A stretch of 64,000 bases of DNA, taken from UBA6107 sp034430175. GTDB lineage: Bacteria; Chloroflexota; Anaerolineae; Anaerolineales; Anaerolineaceae. The stretch covers positions 65,475-129,474 of the forward strand of contig DAOUFI010000015.1 of assembly GCA_034430175.1 (NCBI GenBank). Reading direction: 5' to 3'. Below, one piece after another: positions 8,772 through 16,326 of this stretch. Position 1 is the stretch's first letter; each line of letters begins with the position of its first letter. A program made the translations under genes and the position numbers. The notes beneath the pieces are model-generated. The model was not told the DNA's origin. It did not search any database and worked only from the letters and a program-made list of their open reading frames with translations.

Positions 8772-9625
8772 ACGCCTCAACTCCCAATATCCACGCGCTA
8801 TTACGGGAACATCGCCTCGATCCCCACAAGGGATTGGGGCAAAATTTCTTAACAGATTACGGAATCTTAAAGAAGATCGTTGAATCAGCCGAATTGTCGC
8901 CTGAGGACCGCGTGCTTGAAATCGGAGCCGGGTTGGGCAGTCTGACGACAGTTCTGGCCGCATCCGCCACTCAGGTGACCGCGGTTGAGATTGACAAAAA
9001 ACTTGTGCCCATTCTTAAGGAAGTAACCGCATCATACCCCAATATTCAGATTGTTAATGGAGACATGCTCGAAATAAACCCGGCAACATTGATGTCAGCC
9101 CCCGGGTACGTGGTTGTTGCCAACATCCCGTACTACATTACTTCTGCCCTGATCAAGCACCTGCTCACCAGTTCCTGCAAACCTTCGCGCATGGTACTGA
9201 CCATGCAAAAAGAAGTAGCTGCTCGCATTTGTGTCCAACCCGGGGATTATTCACTGCTGGCGCTGAGCGTACAGGTTTTCGGCGAGCCGAAGATCGTTTT
9301 GAATATCCCTGCCGGTGCTTTTTTCCCTTCACCAAAGGTCGACTCAGCTACGCTGCGGATCGATCTGTATAAAGAACCGCTCATCCCCATCACCGACATG
9401 GATTGCTTTTTTCAGTTGGCGCGAATCGGGTTCAGCCAGAAGCGCAAGACAATGCGCAATACCCTGGCTGCCGGGTTGCATTGGTCCGGAGCGGAAGCAG
9501 CCGATCTGCTTTTCTCAGCCGGCATCGATGCCAACCGCCGTGCTCAAACTCTGGAAATTCCTGAATGGCGCACCCTGGTTTTGGAATACAGGGATAAAGT
9601 AAAGAATAAAAAAGCTGGAGAGTAA
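8768..9625 (+). CDS. ksgA: 16S rRNA (adenine1518-N6/adenine1519-N6)-dimethyltransferase
   Basis: RsmA/KsgA dimethylates two adjacent adenines in helix 45 of 16S rRNA late in 30S assembly. Visible motifs in order are GLGQNFL, the SAM loop VLEIGAGLGSLT, the catalytic NIPYY, and the C-terminal FSQKRKTMRNTL. Length (about 285) is normal. The start is odd: no ATG, GTG or TTG lies at the expected N-terminus. The ATA at 8768 overlaps the yabE stop as ATAA and has GGGGG seven bases before it, so I placed the start there. ATT at 8762, or TTG at 8711 or 8702 deep inside yabE, are alternatives. Translation is presumably coupled to the upstream gene. Confidence 0.88.
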   Translation: MNASTPNIHALLREHRLDPHKGLGQNFLTDYGILKKIVESAELSPEDRVLEIGAGLGSLTTVLAASATQVTAVEIDKKLVPILKEVTASYPNIQIVNGDMLEINPATLMSAPGYVVVANIPYYITSALIKHLLTSSCKPSRMVLTMQKEVAARICVQPGDYSLLALSVQVFGEPKIVLNIPAGAFFPSPKVDSATLRIDLYKEPLIPITDMDCFFQLARIGFSQKRKTMRNTLAAGLHWSGAEAADLLFSAGIDANRRAQTLEIPEWRTLVLEYRDKVKNKKAGE

Positions 9626-9639
9626 AATCCTCTCCAGCT
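9613..9639. terminator. Hairpin between convergent ksgA and glycosyltransferase genes
   Basis: A 10-bp perfect stem (9613-9622 with 9630-9639) with a seven-base loop holds the ksgA stop codon. A run of A lies on the left, giving U on the minus-strand transcript, so it should work for both genes. Confidence 0.75.
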
Positions 9640-9645
9640 CTGTTA

Positions 9646-10374
9646 TTACTTCCGGCGTTTTATATCACGGTAGCGAAATGGCAACTTCCACACACTGATC
9701 GCCGCTTCCTTCTGGATCGAGAAATCGATCTTGGAAGTACCGTAAATCCGTTCAGCAAAGTAAATCGGCACTTCTTTACAGTTCAACCCCAGTTTGGTTG
9801 CCAGATAGGCCATTTCCACCTGAAACATATATCCATTGGACCGGATACGGTCGAGTGGAATTTTGAGTAAAGACTCCTTTCGCCACATGCGAAAACCCGC
9901 TGTCACATCATGGATCTTCAGCCCAAGGATTGTTCGGGCATAGAAATTTCCGAATGCCGAAAGCAACTTACGAGTGATCGGCCATTCGCGGTCAAGGCTG
10001 CCACCGGCTACGTAACGCGAACCGATTACCAGGTCATGATCCTGGATGGCGTTCATGAATTCGAACAGTGTCTCTGGCGGATGGGAGAAATCGGCATCCA
10101 TCTGCACCACCCGATCCGCGCCCAGTTCAAGGGCTTTCTTGAAGCCTTCCACATAAGCAGTACCCAGGCCAAGTTTTCCAGCCCGGTGCAAAACATGTAC
10201 CCGTCCATCTTTTTGTTTTCCAAGTTGTTCAGCCAACTGCCCCGTGCCGTCAGGGCTATTATCATCGACGATGAGCAGTTGAATATCTTCGATGGGTAAG
10301 GCGAAGATCTTTTCCACGAGGATCGGTAGATTTTCTCGTTCGTTATACGTGGGAATTACTACAATTGTACTCAA
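9646..10374 (-). CDS. Polyprenol-phosphate mannosyltransferase (dolichol-phosphate mannose synthase-like GT2)
   Basis: 242 residues, a GT-A fold without the C-terminal membrane helices found in some relatives. It is expected to transfer a sugar, usually mannose from GDP-mannose, to a polyprenyl phosphate at the inner face of the membrane. Motifs: VVIPTYNERENL at the N-terminus, VDDNSPDGTG, the metal-binding QMDADFSHPP, GSRYVAGG, and ER..GTSK near the C-terminus, all typical of DPM1-type enzymes. It supplies lipid-linked sugar for glycan or protein mannosylation. It lies 25 bases after the roadblock gene on the same strand. Confidence 0.87.
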   Translation of the reverse strand: MSTIVVIPTYNERENLPILVEKIFALPIEDIQLLIVDDNSPDGTGQLAEQLGKQKDGRVHVLHRAGKLGLGTAYVEGFKKALELGADRVVQMDADFSHPPETLFEFMNAIQDHDLVIGSRYVAGGSLDREWPITRKLLSAFGNFYARTILGLKIHDVTAGFRMWRKESLLKIPLDRIRSNGYMFQVEMAYLATKLGLNCKEVPIYFAERIYGTSKIDFSIQKEAAISVWKLPFRYRDIKRRK

Positions 10375-10399
10375 AGGAAATATCCGGTAACCCGAACCT

Positions 10400-10777
10400 T
10401 TACTTCTTTAAAAATTTTAGCAGGTCTTCAGCAGCCCGACGCATTTCAAGGAACACCAACCCGGGTTTTGCCTGGTCGTTCGTCAAGACGGTCAACCCGG
10501 CATGTTCGCTGATGGTGATCAGGATGATATAGCCACCCGCGCCTTTCGTGAACACCTGCTCAAGTGAACCACGTCCCATTTCCTTGGAGATGCTTTCTCC
10601 GAGCGAGAGGATGGCAGCCGACATGGCCGCTACCCGGTCCTCGCTCATTTCGGTTGGCAAGGCAGAAGCAATAATCAACCCATCCAGGCTGACGACAGCC
10701 GCAGCCTCGATCTCTGGCATGGAATGTTTCAGAGTCTGCAAGCGGCTGATCATTGAAGCGACATCAATATCCAACAA
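10400..10777 (-). CDS. Roadblock/LC7 (MglB-like) domain protein
   Basis: 125 residues. The pattern MPEIEAAAVVSLDGLIIASALP, then a central helix with the small-residue run MSAAILSLGES, then GYIILITISEHAGLTVL is the Roadblock/LC7 fold. Relatives act as GTPase-activating partners of MglA-type small GTPases or as parts of sensor complexes. No MglA-like GTPase is encoded in this window, so the partner is elsewhere or the role differs. The start is TTG at 10777 with AGGTG upstream. A good promoter sits at 10819-10847. Confidence 0.82.
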   Translation of the reverse strand: MLDIDVASMISRLQTLKHSMPEIEAAAVVSLDGLIIASALPTEMSEDRVAAMSAAILSLGESISKEMGRGSLEQVFTKGAGGYIILITISEHAGLTVLTNDQAKPGLVFLEMRRAAEDLLKFLKK

Positions 10778-10818
10778 TTAAGCACCTCACTGAAGACACT
10801 AATTGAAACGTATCCCTT

Positions 10819-10847
10819 ACTTTAACATAGCCATTTTTCAATGTCAA
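10819..10847 (-). promoter_or_regulatory. Promoter of the roadblock gene
   Basis: On the minus strand, TTGACA (10842-10847), a 17-base spacer and TAAAGT (10819-10824). The predicted start site is about 35 bases before the TTG start codon. Confidence 0.65.
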
Positions 10848-10887
10848 GAAAACTATGAAAAAAACCATAATTTACAACATTGTTCTG

Positions 10888-11778
10888 TTATGTTGACTCG
10901 CCACGTTCACGCTGAATATTGATCAACTGTACGGTAAGGATGGCTGCCATGATAATGACACATCCCAAAATCTGCACGGGATTCATTCTCTCAGCCAAAA
11001 ACAGGGCGCCAAAAACAGCAGCGAACACGGCTTCGAGACTCAGGATTAACGAGGCATCGGCTGTGGGAGCTTTTTTCTGCCCGATTGCCTGCAAAGTAAA
11101 TCCACCAGCGACCGAAAAAACACCACCATAGATAATCGCCGGCCAGACAGACATGATCGCTTCACCTGTGGGCGGATCGATAAATAGTGAGCATCCCAGG
11201 TTAATCAACCCGCATAAAAGAAATTGCCCTACTGAAAAAACAAACACATTCATTTCCCGCGCAGCCATCCCCACCACAATCACATGAAATGACCACAACA
11301 CTGCCCCGATCAATTCGAGCGTGTCGCCGTGCGATGGTGTAAATCCCTTGCCGCTGGTGCTGAGCAGATATGTTCCCACCATTGCCGCGATGGCTGCCGC
11401 CCAATTGACCCAGGGGATTCTCGTCTTCCAGAAAAGAGAGAGGAAAAGAGGAACAAGGACAACGTAAACCCCAGTGATGAAGCCGGCAGCTCCGGCTGTG
11501 GTCGTTTTCAACCCCGCCTGTTGAAAAGCGCTTCCGGCAAACAAGAGTGTTCCGGCAGGTAAGATCCAAAGTAGTTTTTTATTGAAAGGACGTAAATATC
11601 TCAAAGCAACAGGCAACAACAGCAAACCAGCCAGAAGAAAACGCACGCCATTGTAAGCGAAGAAACCCAATTTGTCAGAGGCAATCCGTTGGGCAATAAA
11701 CCCTCCCCCCCAAAGAATTGCTGCCAGCAACATGAGAAGGTCAGCGCTGATTCGTTCTATGTTTCGGTTCTTTGCCAT
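10888..11778 (-). CDS. EamA/DMT-family transporter
   Basis: 296 residues with ten hydrophobic helices in two EamA halves (about 10-140 and 155-285). Typical features are the early ILWGGGFIAQR, the second-half EAVFAAVFGALFLAERMNPVQILGCVIIMAAI (conserved Glu and Pro), and a short tail. DMT transporters usually export amino acids or metabolites; the substrate cannot be predicted. A second EamA gene of different sequence lies at 44364. AAGGGAACA precedes the ATG. The 110 bases downstream hold the roadblock promoter. Confidence 0.85.
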   Translation of the reverse strand: MAKNRNIERISADLLMLLAAILWGGGFIAQRIASDKLGFFAYNGVRFLLAGLLLLPVALRYLRPFNKKLLWILPAGTLLFAGSAFQQAGLKTTTAGAAGFITGVYVVLVPLFLSLFWKTRIPWVNWAAAIAAMVGTYLLSTSGKGFTPSHGDTLELIGAVLWSFHVIVVGMAAREMNVFVFSVGQFLLCGLINLGCSLFIDPPTGEAIMSVWPAIIYGGVFSVAGGFTLQAIGQKKAPTADASLILSLEAVFAAVFGALFLAERMNPVQILGCVIIMAAILTVQLINIQRERGEST

Positions 11779-11826
11779 TGTTCCCTTTCGCAGTTAATCA
11801 TCCAATTCTACCTGAGAAATTAAAAA

Positions 11827-11847
11827 GCCGGAGAATTTCTCTCCGGC
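11827..11847 (-). terminator. Intrinsic terminator of the 11865-12140 gene
   Basis: An 8-bp G+C-rich stem (11827-11834 with 11840-11847) is followed on the minus strand by a U run. It lies 17 bases after the small gene. Confidence 0.8.
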
Positions 11848-11864
11848 AATACTGCCTATCTAGT

Positions 11865-12140
11865 TTAGCGGGTATGGTGGAAGTTCTTGCTGGCCTTGGT
11901 CATTTGCCACCTTTTGACTATGTTGATCAGATCCATGTTGCCTTTGGCACGCATCCAATCGTTTTCAAATTTAGTTTTGGGTAGTTTATGGAATTTTTCC
12001 TTGACCTGTTCAAGGACTTCGTCGTCAATACCATTTTCATGCAATGTATCCAACCAGGCCTTCTTGTCCTTCTGTGTGAACGGAAGTTTTTCTACAAATT
12101 TAATTAGCATCTGGGTTTCGGCAATATTTTGTGAACTCAT
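11865..12140 (-). CDS. Small hypothetical protein (91 aa)
   Basis: I do not recognise a family. The start is the ATG at 12140, which has GGAGG five bases upstream; a longer in-frame version is less likely. The protein is charged, soluble and predicted all-helical (QMLIKFVEKLPFTQKDKKAW, EVLEQVKEKFHKLPKTKF), with no cysteine and no membrane helix. It is bounded by its own terminator and diverges from the PspC pair. The good ribosome site, the terminator and the coherent amphipathic helices support a real gene. Confidence 0.65.
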   Translation of the reverse strand: MSSQNIAETQMLIKFVEKLPFTQKDKKAWLDTLHENGIDDEVLEQVKEKFHKLPKTKFENDWMRAKGNMDLINIVKRWQMTKASKNFHHTR

Positions 12141-12261
12141 AAGGCCTCCATTCTCTAATTTGCAATTCATATTTATTGTAACTCATTCGGTCTGAGTTTA
12201 TATGCAACTTTTACCTACCCATTGCGTAAACCTTATTGAAAATATATTTGGAGAGATGAAA

Positions 12262-12468
12262 ATGGATAACAACACGAAAAAATTTTATCGTTCAAGAAAT
12301 GATCGTATGATCGGCGGCGTTTGTGGTGGTCTAGGCGCCTATTTTAACATCGATCCCACCATCGTTCGTGTCATCGCTGCCCTGGGAGTAGTCTTATCTG
12401 TATCCATTATTTTTTGGATCTATATTGTACTTTGGATCGTCATTCCTGAAGAACCAGCCATAATGTAG
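12262..12468 (+). CDS. PspC-domain membrane protein (first of a tandem pair)
   Basis: 68 residues from the ATG at 12262 (GGAGAG six bases before); ATG 12256 is the alternative. The PspC signature is complete: FYRSRNDRMIGGVCGGLGAYF, then N-I-D-P-T-I-V-R-V, then one or two hydrophobic helices ending IVLWIVIPEE. PspC proteins are small membrane proteins of the phage-shock or envelope-stress type. The next gene, nine bases on, encodes a close paralogue, so the two are probably co-made and may pair in the membrane. Confidence 0.85.
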   Translation: MDNNTKKFYRSRNDRMIGGVCGGLGAYFNIDPTIVRVIAALGVVLSVSIIFWIYIVLWIVIPEEPAIM

Positions 12469-12477
12469 GAGACCAAC

Positions 12478-12666
12478 ATGAGTGACCCTGTGAAAAGATT
12501 ATACCGATCGAAAACCGACCGCATGATTGGCGGCGTTTGTGGTGGCCTGGCTGAGTATTTCAATGTTGATCCGGTGATTGTCCGCTTGCTCTTCCTGCTT
12601 GGATTAACCTGCGTTGGCGGCACATTATTAGCTTACGTGATTATGTGGATTGTCGTCCCCGAATAA
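12478..12666 (+). CDS. PspC-domain membrane protein (second of a tandem pair)
   Basis: 62 residues. It shares with the preceding protein the run YRS-x-x-DRMIGGVCGGL, then YFN-[IV]-DP-x-IVR, and a C-terminal helix ending MWIVVPE, so the pair arose by duplication. It lacks the DNA-binding or coiled regions of longer PspC fusions. TAGGAGA precedes the ATG. The operon ends at a strong hairpin 17 bases after the stop. Confidence 0.85.
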   Translation: MSDPVKRLYRSKTDRMIGGVCGGLAEYFNVDPVIVRLLFLLGLTCVGGTLLAYVIMWIVVPE

Positions 12667-12682
12667 TTCAGATCCACACAAG

Positions 12683-12708
12683 AAAAGAGCCGGTATCCCG
12701 GCTCTTTT
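12683..12708. terminator. Terminator between the PspC pair and the convergent efflux operon
   Basis: An 11-bp stem (12683-12693 with 12698-12708), four-base loop, and T run on the plus strand. The efflux permease ends two bases beyond, so it probably serves both directions. Confidence 0.85.
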
Positions 12709-12709
12709 T

Positions 12710-13939
12710 CTATTCATATCGTAATGCTTCGACTGGTTCAAGGTTGGCCGCTCGATTTGCCGGGTACAAACCAAAGAAAAGACCTACCGCTGTTGAGAAT
12801 AATGTAGCCAGCAATATCGAGTTAAAGGTGATCAAAGGATTGAACGGCGTTCCGCTGGCTGCGGCAATCTTCCCAACGATGAAACTGATCAACCACCCCA
12901 GCCCAATCCCGATAATCCCACCGAACAAACTGAGTAAAGAAGATTCCGTCAGGAACTGGATCAGAATGTCGCGTTTGCGCGCGCCAAGTGCCTTGCGCAA
13001 GCCGATCTCACGCGTTCGTTCTGTTACAGAGACGAGCATGATGTTCATGATGCCGATACCGCCCACCAATAATGAAATAGCTGCAATGCCACCCAGGAAG
13101 ATTGTGAACACGCCTGTGATGGTTTTCGCCGTGGAAACAAAGTCTTGCTGGGAGAAAATAGTAAAGTCATCGAGACCTATCTTGGTTCGATGGCGAAGGC
13201 GAAGGATGTTCGCAATCTCATCACTTGCCGAATTGACCGTTTCCGATGAAGTTGCCTGTACCAGCAACATATCGATATCGTCTGATGTCTTGTTGAAAAG
13301 GCGTGCCTGGGCAGTCGTCAGTGGTATCAGGACGACATTATCCTGTGAACCGAACGACGAGCCTCCTTTAGACTTGAGAACACCGATGATTCTAAATGGC
13401 TGTCCGTTGATACGGAGACTCTCGCCAATCAAACCATCCGTTCGATCAAAGAGCGCCGTCGCCACGTCCACACCGACGATCGCGACAGAGGCTCTGCCAA
13501 GGATATTTTCTTCAGTGATAAAGGTCCCTTCTGTTAATTCAGCGTTTCGCACGCTTTGATAATCAGGCGTAACGCCATTGATGGTCGAAACCTTTTTCTC
13601 TCCACCAGCGGTCACTTCGAGGGAACCCGAAACCATTGGGGCAATCGCCTCAACTGACGGAGCCTGATACTGATCCAACAGAGCGTCTGCATCTTCCATG
13701 GTGATTGGTTTGACATTGCGAACATCAGAGTTCGACATATTTCCTGAGTAAACGAAGAGCAAATTCGTTCCGATGCCGCTGATCGAACCGGTGATGGTGG
13801 ATTGTGCTCCTTCACCAACAGCCAACATGGCAATCACCGCGCCGACGCCAATGATAATACCCAGTATCGTGAGGATGGATCGGAGTTTGTTTGAATAAAG
13901 ACTTTCCAGCGCCTCAATAACCGCTTGACCCAGGTTCAT
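12710..13939 (-). CDS. MacB-like ABC transporter permease
   Basis: 409 residues. One membrane helix at the N-terminus (after SLYSNKLRSILTILGIIIGVGAV), a long extracytoplasmic MacB_PCD domain (about 45-260), then three helices at the C-terminus with the conserved FtsX block VTERTREIGLRKALGARKRDI. Such permeases do not form a pore but move periplasmic or wall-side partners mechanically and export macrolides, peptides or lipids. It overlaps the ATPase gene by four bases (ATGA) and belongs to a three-gene operon with an adaptor protein. The substrate is unknown. Confidence 0.88.
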   Translation of the reverse strand: MNLGQAVIEALESLYSNKLRSILTILGIIIGVGAVIAMLAVGEGAQSTITGSISGIGTNLLFVYSGNMSNSDVRNVKPITMEDADALLDQYQAPSVEAIAPMVSGSLEVTAGGEKKVSTINGVTPDYQSVRNAELTEGTFITEENILGRASVAIVGVDVATALFDRTDGLIGESLRINGQPFRIIGVLKSKGGSSFGSQDNVVLIPLTTAQARLFNKTSDDIDMLLVQATSSETVNSASDEIANILRLRHRTKIGLDDFTIFSQQDFVSTAKTITGVFTIFLGGIAAISLLVGGIGIMNIMLVSVTERTREIGLRKALGARKRDILIQFLTESSLLSLFGGIIGIGLGWLISFIVGKIAAASGTPFNPLITFNSILLATLFSTAVGLFFGLYPANRAANLEPVEALRYE

Positions 13940-14622
13940 TTCACTGCCTCCTCGATCAGACCGTCGCGCAAACGGATTACCCGTTGTGTTTGAGCGGCAA
14001 TGTTCGGATCATGTGTCACGATGATCAACGTTGTTCCGCGGTCGCGGTTCAACTTGAGCAGCAATTCCATGATCTCTTTGCCAGCTTTTGAATCCAGGTT
14101 ACCGGTGGGTTCATCGGCCATTAGGATGGCCGGGTTATTGACGAGGGCGCGAGCGACTGCCACGCGTTGTTGTTGACCGCCAGAAAGCTCTGTAGGCCGG
14201 TGAAAGATACGATCTCCTAAACCGACTGACTCAAGGGCCTTTTTCGCCCGCTCTTTGCGATCTTCAACCAAACCAGCATAGCGCATGGGAAGTTCAACGT
14301 TAGCCAAAGCTGTCTGCCTGGTCAACAGATTGAAGCTCTGGAATACGAAACCAACTTTTCGGTTGCGAATATCCGCCAGTTGATCGTCATCCAAAAGAGA
14401 CACTTCCTCGCCATCCAAGACGTACCTGCCGCTGGTGGGACGATCCAGACACCCCAACAAGTTCATCAGAGTGGATTTGCCTGAGCCAGATGGGCCCATG
14501 ATTGAAACCACCTCGCCTTTGTAAACCTTGAATGAAACACCATCCAAGGCATGGACTTCCACATCTCCCATTTTATAGATTTTCTTGAGATTGGAAGTCT
14601 GGATTACCGGATACTCACCCAT
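13936..14622 (-). CDS. MacB/LolD-like ABC transporter ATP-binding protein
   Basis: 228 residues, normal for the class. Walker A GPSGSGKST near residue 43, Q-loop VFQSFNLL, ABC signature LSGGQQQRVAVARAL near 143, Walker B ILMADEPTGNLD, and the H-loop VTHDP near 206. The NLLTRQTALANVELP segment is typical of the LolD/MacB/FtsE group. It drives the permease encoded immediately downstream with a four-base overlap. The adaptor gene lies four bases upstream, so the order is adaptor, ATPase, permease. Confidence 0.92.
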   Translation of the reverse strand: MGEYPVIQTSNLKKIYKMGDVEVHALDGVSFKVYKGEVVSIMGPSGSGKSTLMNLLGCLDRPTSGRYVLDGEEVSLLDDDQLADIRNRKVGFVFQSFNLLTRQTALANVELPMRYAGLVEDRKERAKKALESVGLGDRIFHRPTELSGGQQQRVAVARALVNNPAILMADEPTGNLDSKAGKEIMELLLKLNRDRGTTLIIVTHDPNIAAQTQRVIRLRDGLIEEAVK

Positions 14623-14626
14623 TCGT

Positions 14627-16141
14627 TTACCCGCCCATTCCAGAAGATGATCGTTGATTCTGCATCATCTCAATCAGGTTGGTCGAGGGGTTGAGGATGA
14701 TTTCATCACCTTCCATCACATCGCCAGACACGATCTCGCTGTAGGTATCTGAGGTAGCACCGATCTCAATGGGAATCATCACCTGCATACCATTTCTGAT
14801 GACATAAACCACATATTGTCCATTCACCAGTCGGATTGATCGGTTCGGAGCCAACAGAACGTTTTTCTTGTCTTGGACAGCAATATTTACCGCGGCGGTC
14901 ATCCCTGGCAAGACCTTGGTATCCGGATTGAGGATCTGTAAAGTGACCTTGAATTGAACAACACCACCAACCGAATCACCCACGCGGGCGACATCGGTAA
15001 CCTTACCCTGATATTGTCCATTCTGGATTGCGTCGAACGTCAAAGTCGCAGCCTGACCGACAGCAATACTGTTGATATCGACTTCAGGAACCTGGATATC
15101 CACCAGGATCTTGCTCATATCGTCGATCCTGAAGCTGACGGTTCCTGAGTTCACCTGGTCTCCTGCCATCGAATTGACTTCGGTGATCGTACCCGAGAAG
15201 GGTGCCGTTATCTGTGCCAGCGCGATCGTGGCTTCCAGTGCCTGGACATTCGCTTCAGCCGCGGCCACTTCGTCAGGATCGGGGCCATCTTTGAGACGGT
15301 TATACTCGCGCTGGGCGTCATCCAGGTTGGCTTTCGCAAGGTCTAGTTTAGCCTTTAAGATTGCCACATCGACCGCATCCGGAAGAGCCTCGTAATAATC
15401 CAGGAGTCGTTTGATCTTATCCCGATCGATGATTGCCTGGGTAAGGTTCGCAAGAGCCTGTGCTTTCTTCGTATCGGTGTCCTTTAATTCTTTCAATCTA
15501 TCGTAGGCTTTCTGCAGATCTTTGACCTTGTTTTCTGCCAATTGCCATTGCGCCCGGGTCAATTGAATCTGTTCTTCTGATCCCTGAGTCTGTTCAGCGT
15601 CCCAGTAATTACCAAGTGCCGTGTTATATGCCCGCTGTGCTTCTGCGAGAGCTTCAGCCGCCGCTGCTTTCGCAGCGTTCGAGTTTTTTAAATCATCCAA
15701 TTTTTGCTTGGCGCTAAAGAGTTGCGCCTGAGCCGCGATAACAGATTGCGGTAAGGAATCTTGAGAAAGGGTTGCCAGAACATCGCCAGCGTTGACCTTA
15801 TCCCCTACAGCTACGTTAATACTGTCAATCCGTCCAGTGATCTGCCAGTAAAGGCTGGTACTCTGGTTGGCACGTACACTACCCGTAGCTCCGACGAGGG
15901 CAACCAGGTCACCGCGCTTAAGTTTCTCAGTCTGAAAGGTCTGCGCTGCCGCTGCCTTTTTTGCGTTAGCAGAGCTAATAGCAATGATGAGAAGCACGAT
16001 TAGCACAGCTCCCACAATCGCCCAGATCGTTTTCTTCCCAATCTTTCTCTTCTTTTCCGGTAACTTCACCGGACCTTCGATAAACCCATCTGGCACGATT
16101 TGTACCTCGTTCTCTTTGACGACTTTCTTCTCTTTTTTCAT
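14627..16141 (-). CDS. MacA/HlyD-type membrane fusion (adaptor) protein
   Basis: 504 residues from the ATG at 16141, which has GAGG five bases upstream; two earlier in-frame ATGs (16168, 16156) are less well placed. A membrane helix (about 40-60) is followed by the lipoyl half-motif (ITGRIDSINVAVGDKVNAGDVLATL), a long coiled-coil hairpin (about 125-300, rich in Ala, Lys and Gln), the second lipoyl half (ITAPFSGTITEVNSMAGDQV), a beta-barrel, and a membrane-proximal domain. In monoderm-type cells such adaptors work with MacB-like pumps without an outer-membrane channel. It is the first gene of the operon and is preceded by a clear promoter and operator. Confidence 0.88.
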   Translation of the reverse strand: MKKEKKVVKENEVQIVPDGFIEGPVKLPEKKRKIGKKTIWAIVGAVLIVLLIIAISSANAKKAAAAQTFQTEKLKRGDLVALVGATGSVRANQSTSLYWQITGRIDSINVAVGDKVNAGDVLATLSQDSLPQSVIAAQAQLFSAKQKLDDLKNSNAAKAAAAEALAEAQRAYNTALGNYWDAEQTQGSEEQIQLTRAQWQLAENKVKDLQKAYDRLKELKDTDTKKAQALANLTQAIIDRDKIKRLLDYYEALPDAVDVAILKAKLDLAKANLDDAQREYNRLKDGPDPDEVAAAEANVQALEATIALAQITAPFSGTITEVNSMAGDQVNSGTVSFRIDDMSKILVDIQVPEVDINSIAVGQAATLTFDAIQNGQYQGKVTDVARVGDSVGGVVQFKVTLQILNPDTKVLPGMTAAVNIAVQDKKNVLLAPNRSIRLVNGQYVVYVIRNGMQVMIPIEIGATSDTYSEIVSGDVMEGDEIILNPSTNLIEMMQNQRSSSGMGG

Positions 16142-16195
16142 AGCAACCTCATCCATAAATATTCTCAAGATGTCAGAGAATAGCGATTGAATAAT

Positions 16196-16213
16196 TAGTT
16201 CGGTGTCGAACTA
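16196..16213. promoter_or_regulatory. 18-bp palindromic operator over the efflux operon start site
   Basis: Perfect inverted repeat TAGTTCG-n4-CGAACTA. It overlaps the -10 box (16210-16215) and the predicted start site of the efflux operon, the classic place for a repressor. An extra TAGTTC half-site stands at 16225-16230. The regulator is not encoded next to it. Confidence 0.6.
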
Positions 16214-16238
16214 TACTACGCGGATAGTTCATTGTCCA
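16210..16238 (-). promoter_or_regulatory. Promoter of the MacAB-like efflux operon
   Basis: On the minus strand, TGGACA (16233-16238), a 17-base spacer and TATAGT (16210-16215). Each box has one mismatch to consensus. It drives the adaptor gene starting at 16141. Confidence 0.65.
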
Positions 16239-16314
16239 GAGAGGATATGAGCTTTCTTATACAAATTTAATACGTGTCTTGGGGGTTTCTGGTTTCGCCG
16301 TTATGTTGCCGGGG

Positions 16315-16320
16315 TATAAT
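16315..16320 (+). promoter_or_regulatory. -10 box six bases before the metalloprotease ATG
   Basis: A perfect TATAAT ends six bases before the ATG at 16327, with no Shine-Dalgarno sequence in between. The mRNA is expected to be leaderless. No good -35 box is seen. Confidence 0.5.
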
Positions 16321-16326
16321 CGCTTC

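Noticed and set aside
12710..16141. FtsEX or LolCDE system instead of an efflux pump
   Set aside because: The adaptor with coiled-coil hairpin and lipoyl halves fits MacA-type efflux, and no outer-membrane lipoprotein machinery is seen.
16196..16213. LexA (SOS) box
   Set aside because: The half-sites are GTTCG then CGAAC, the reverse of the Bacillus-type GAAC-n4-GTTC box.
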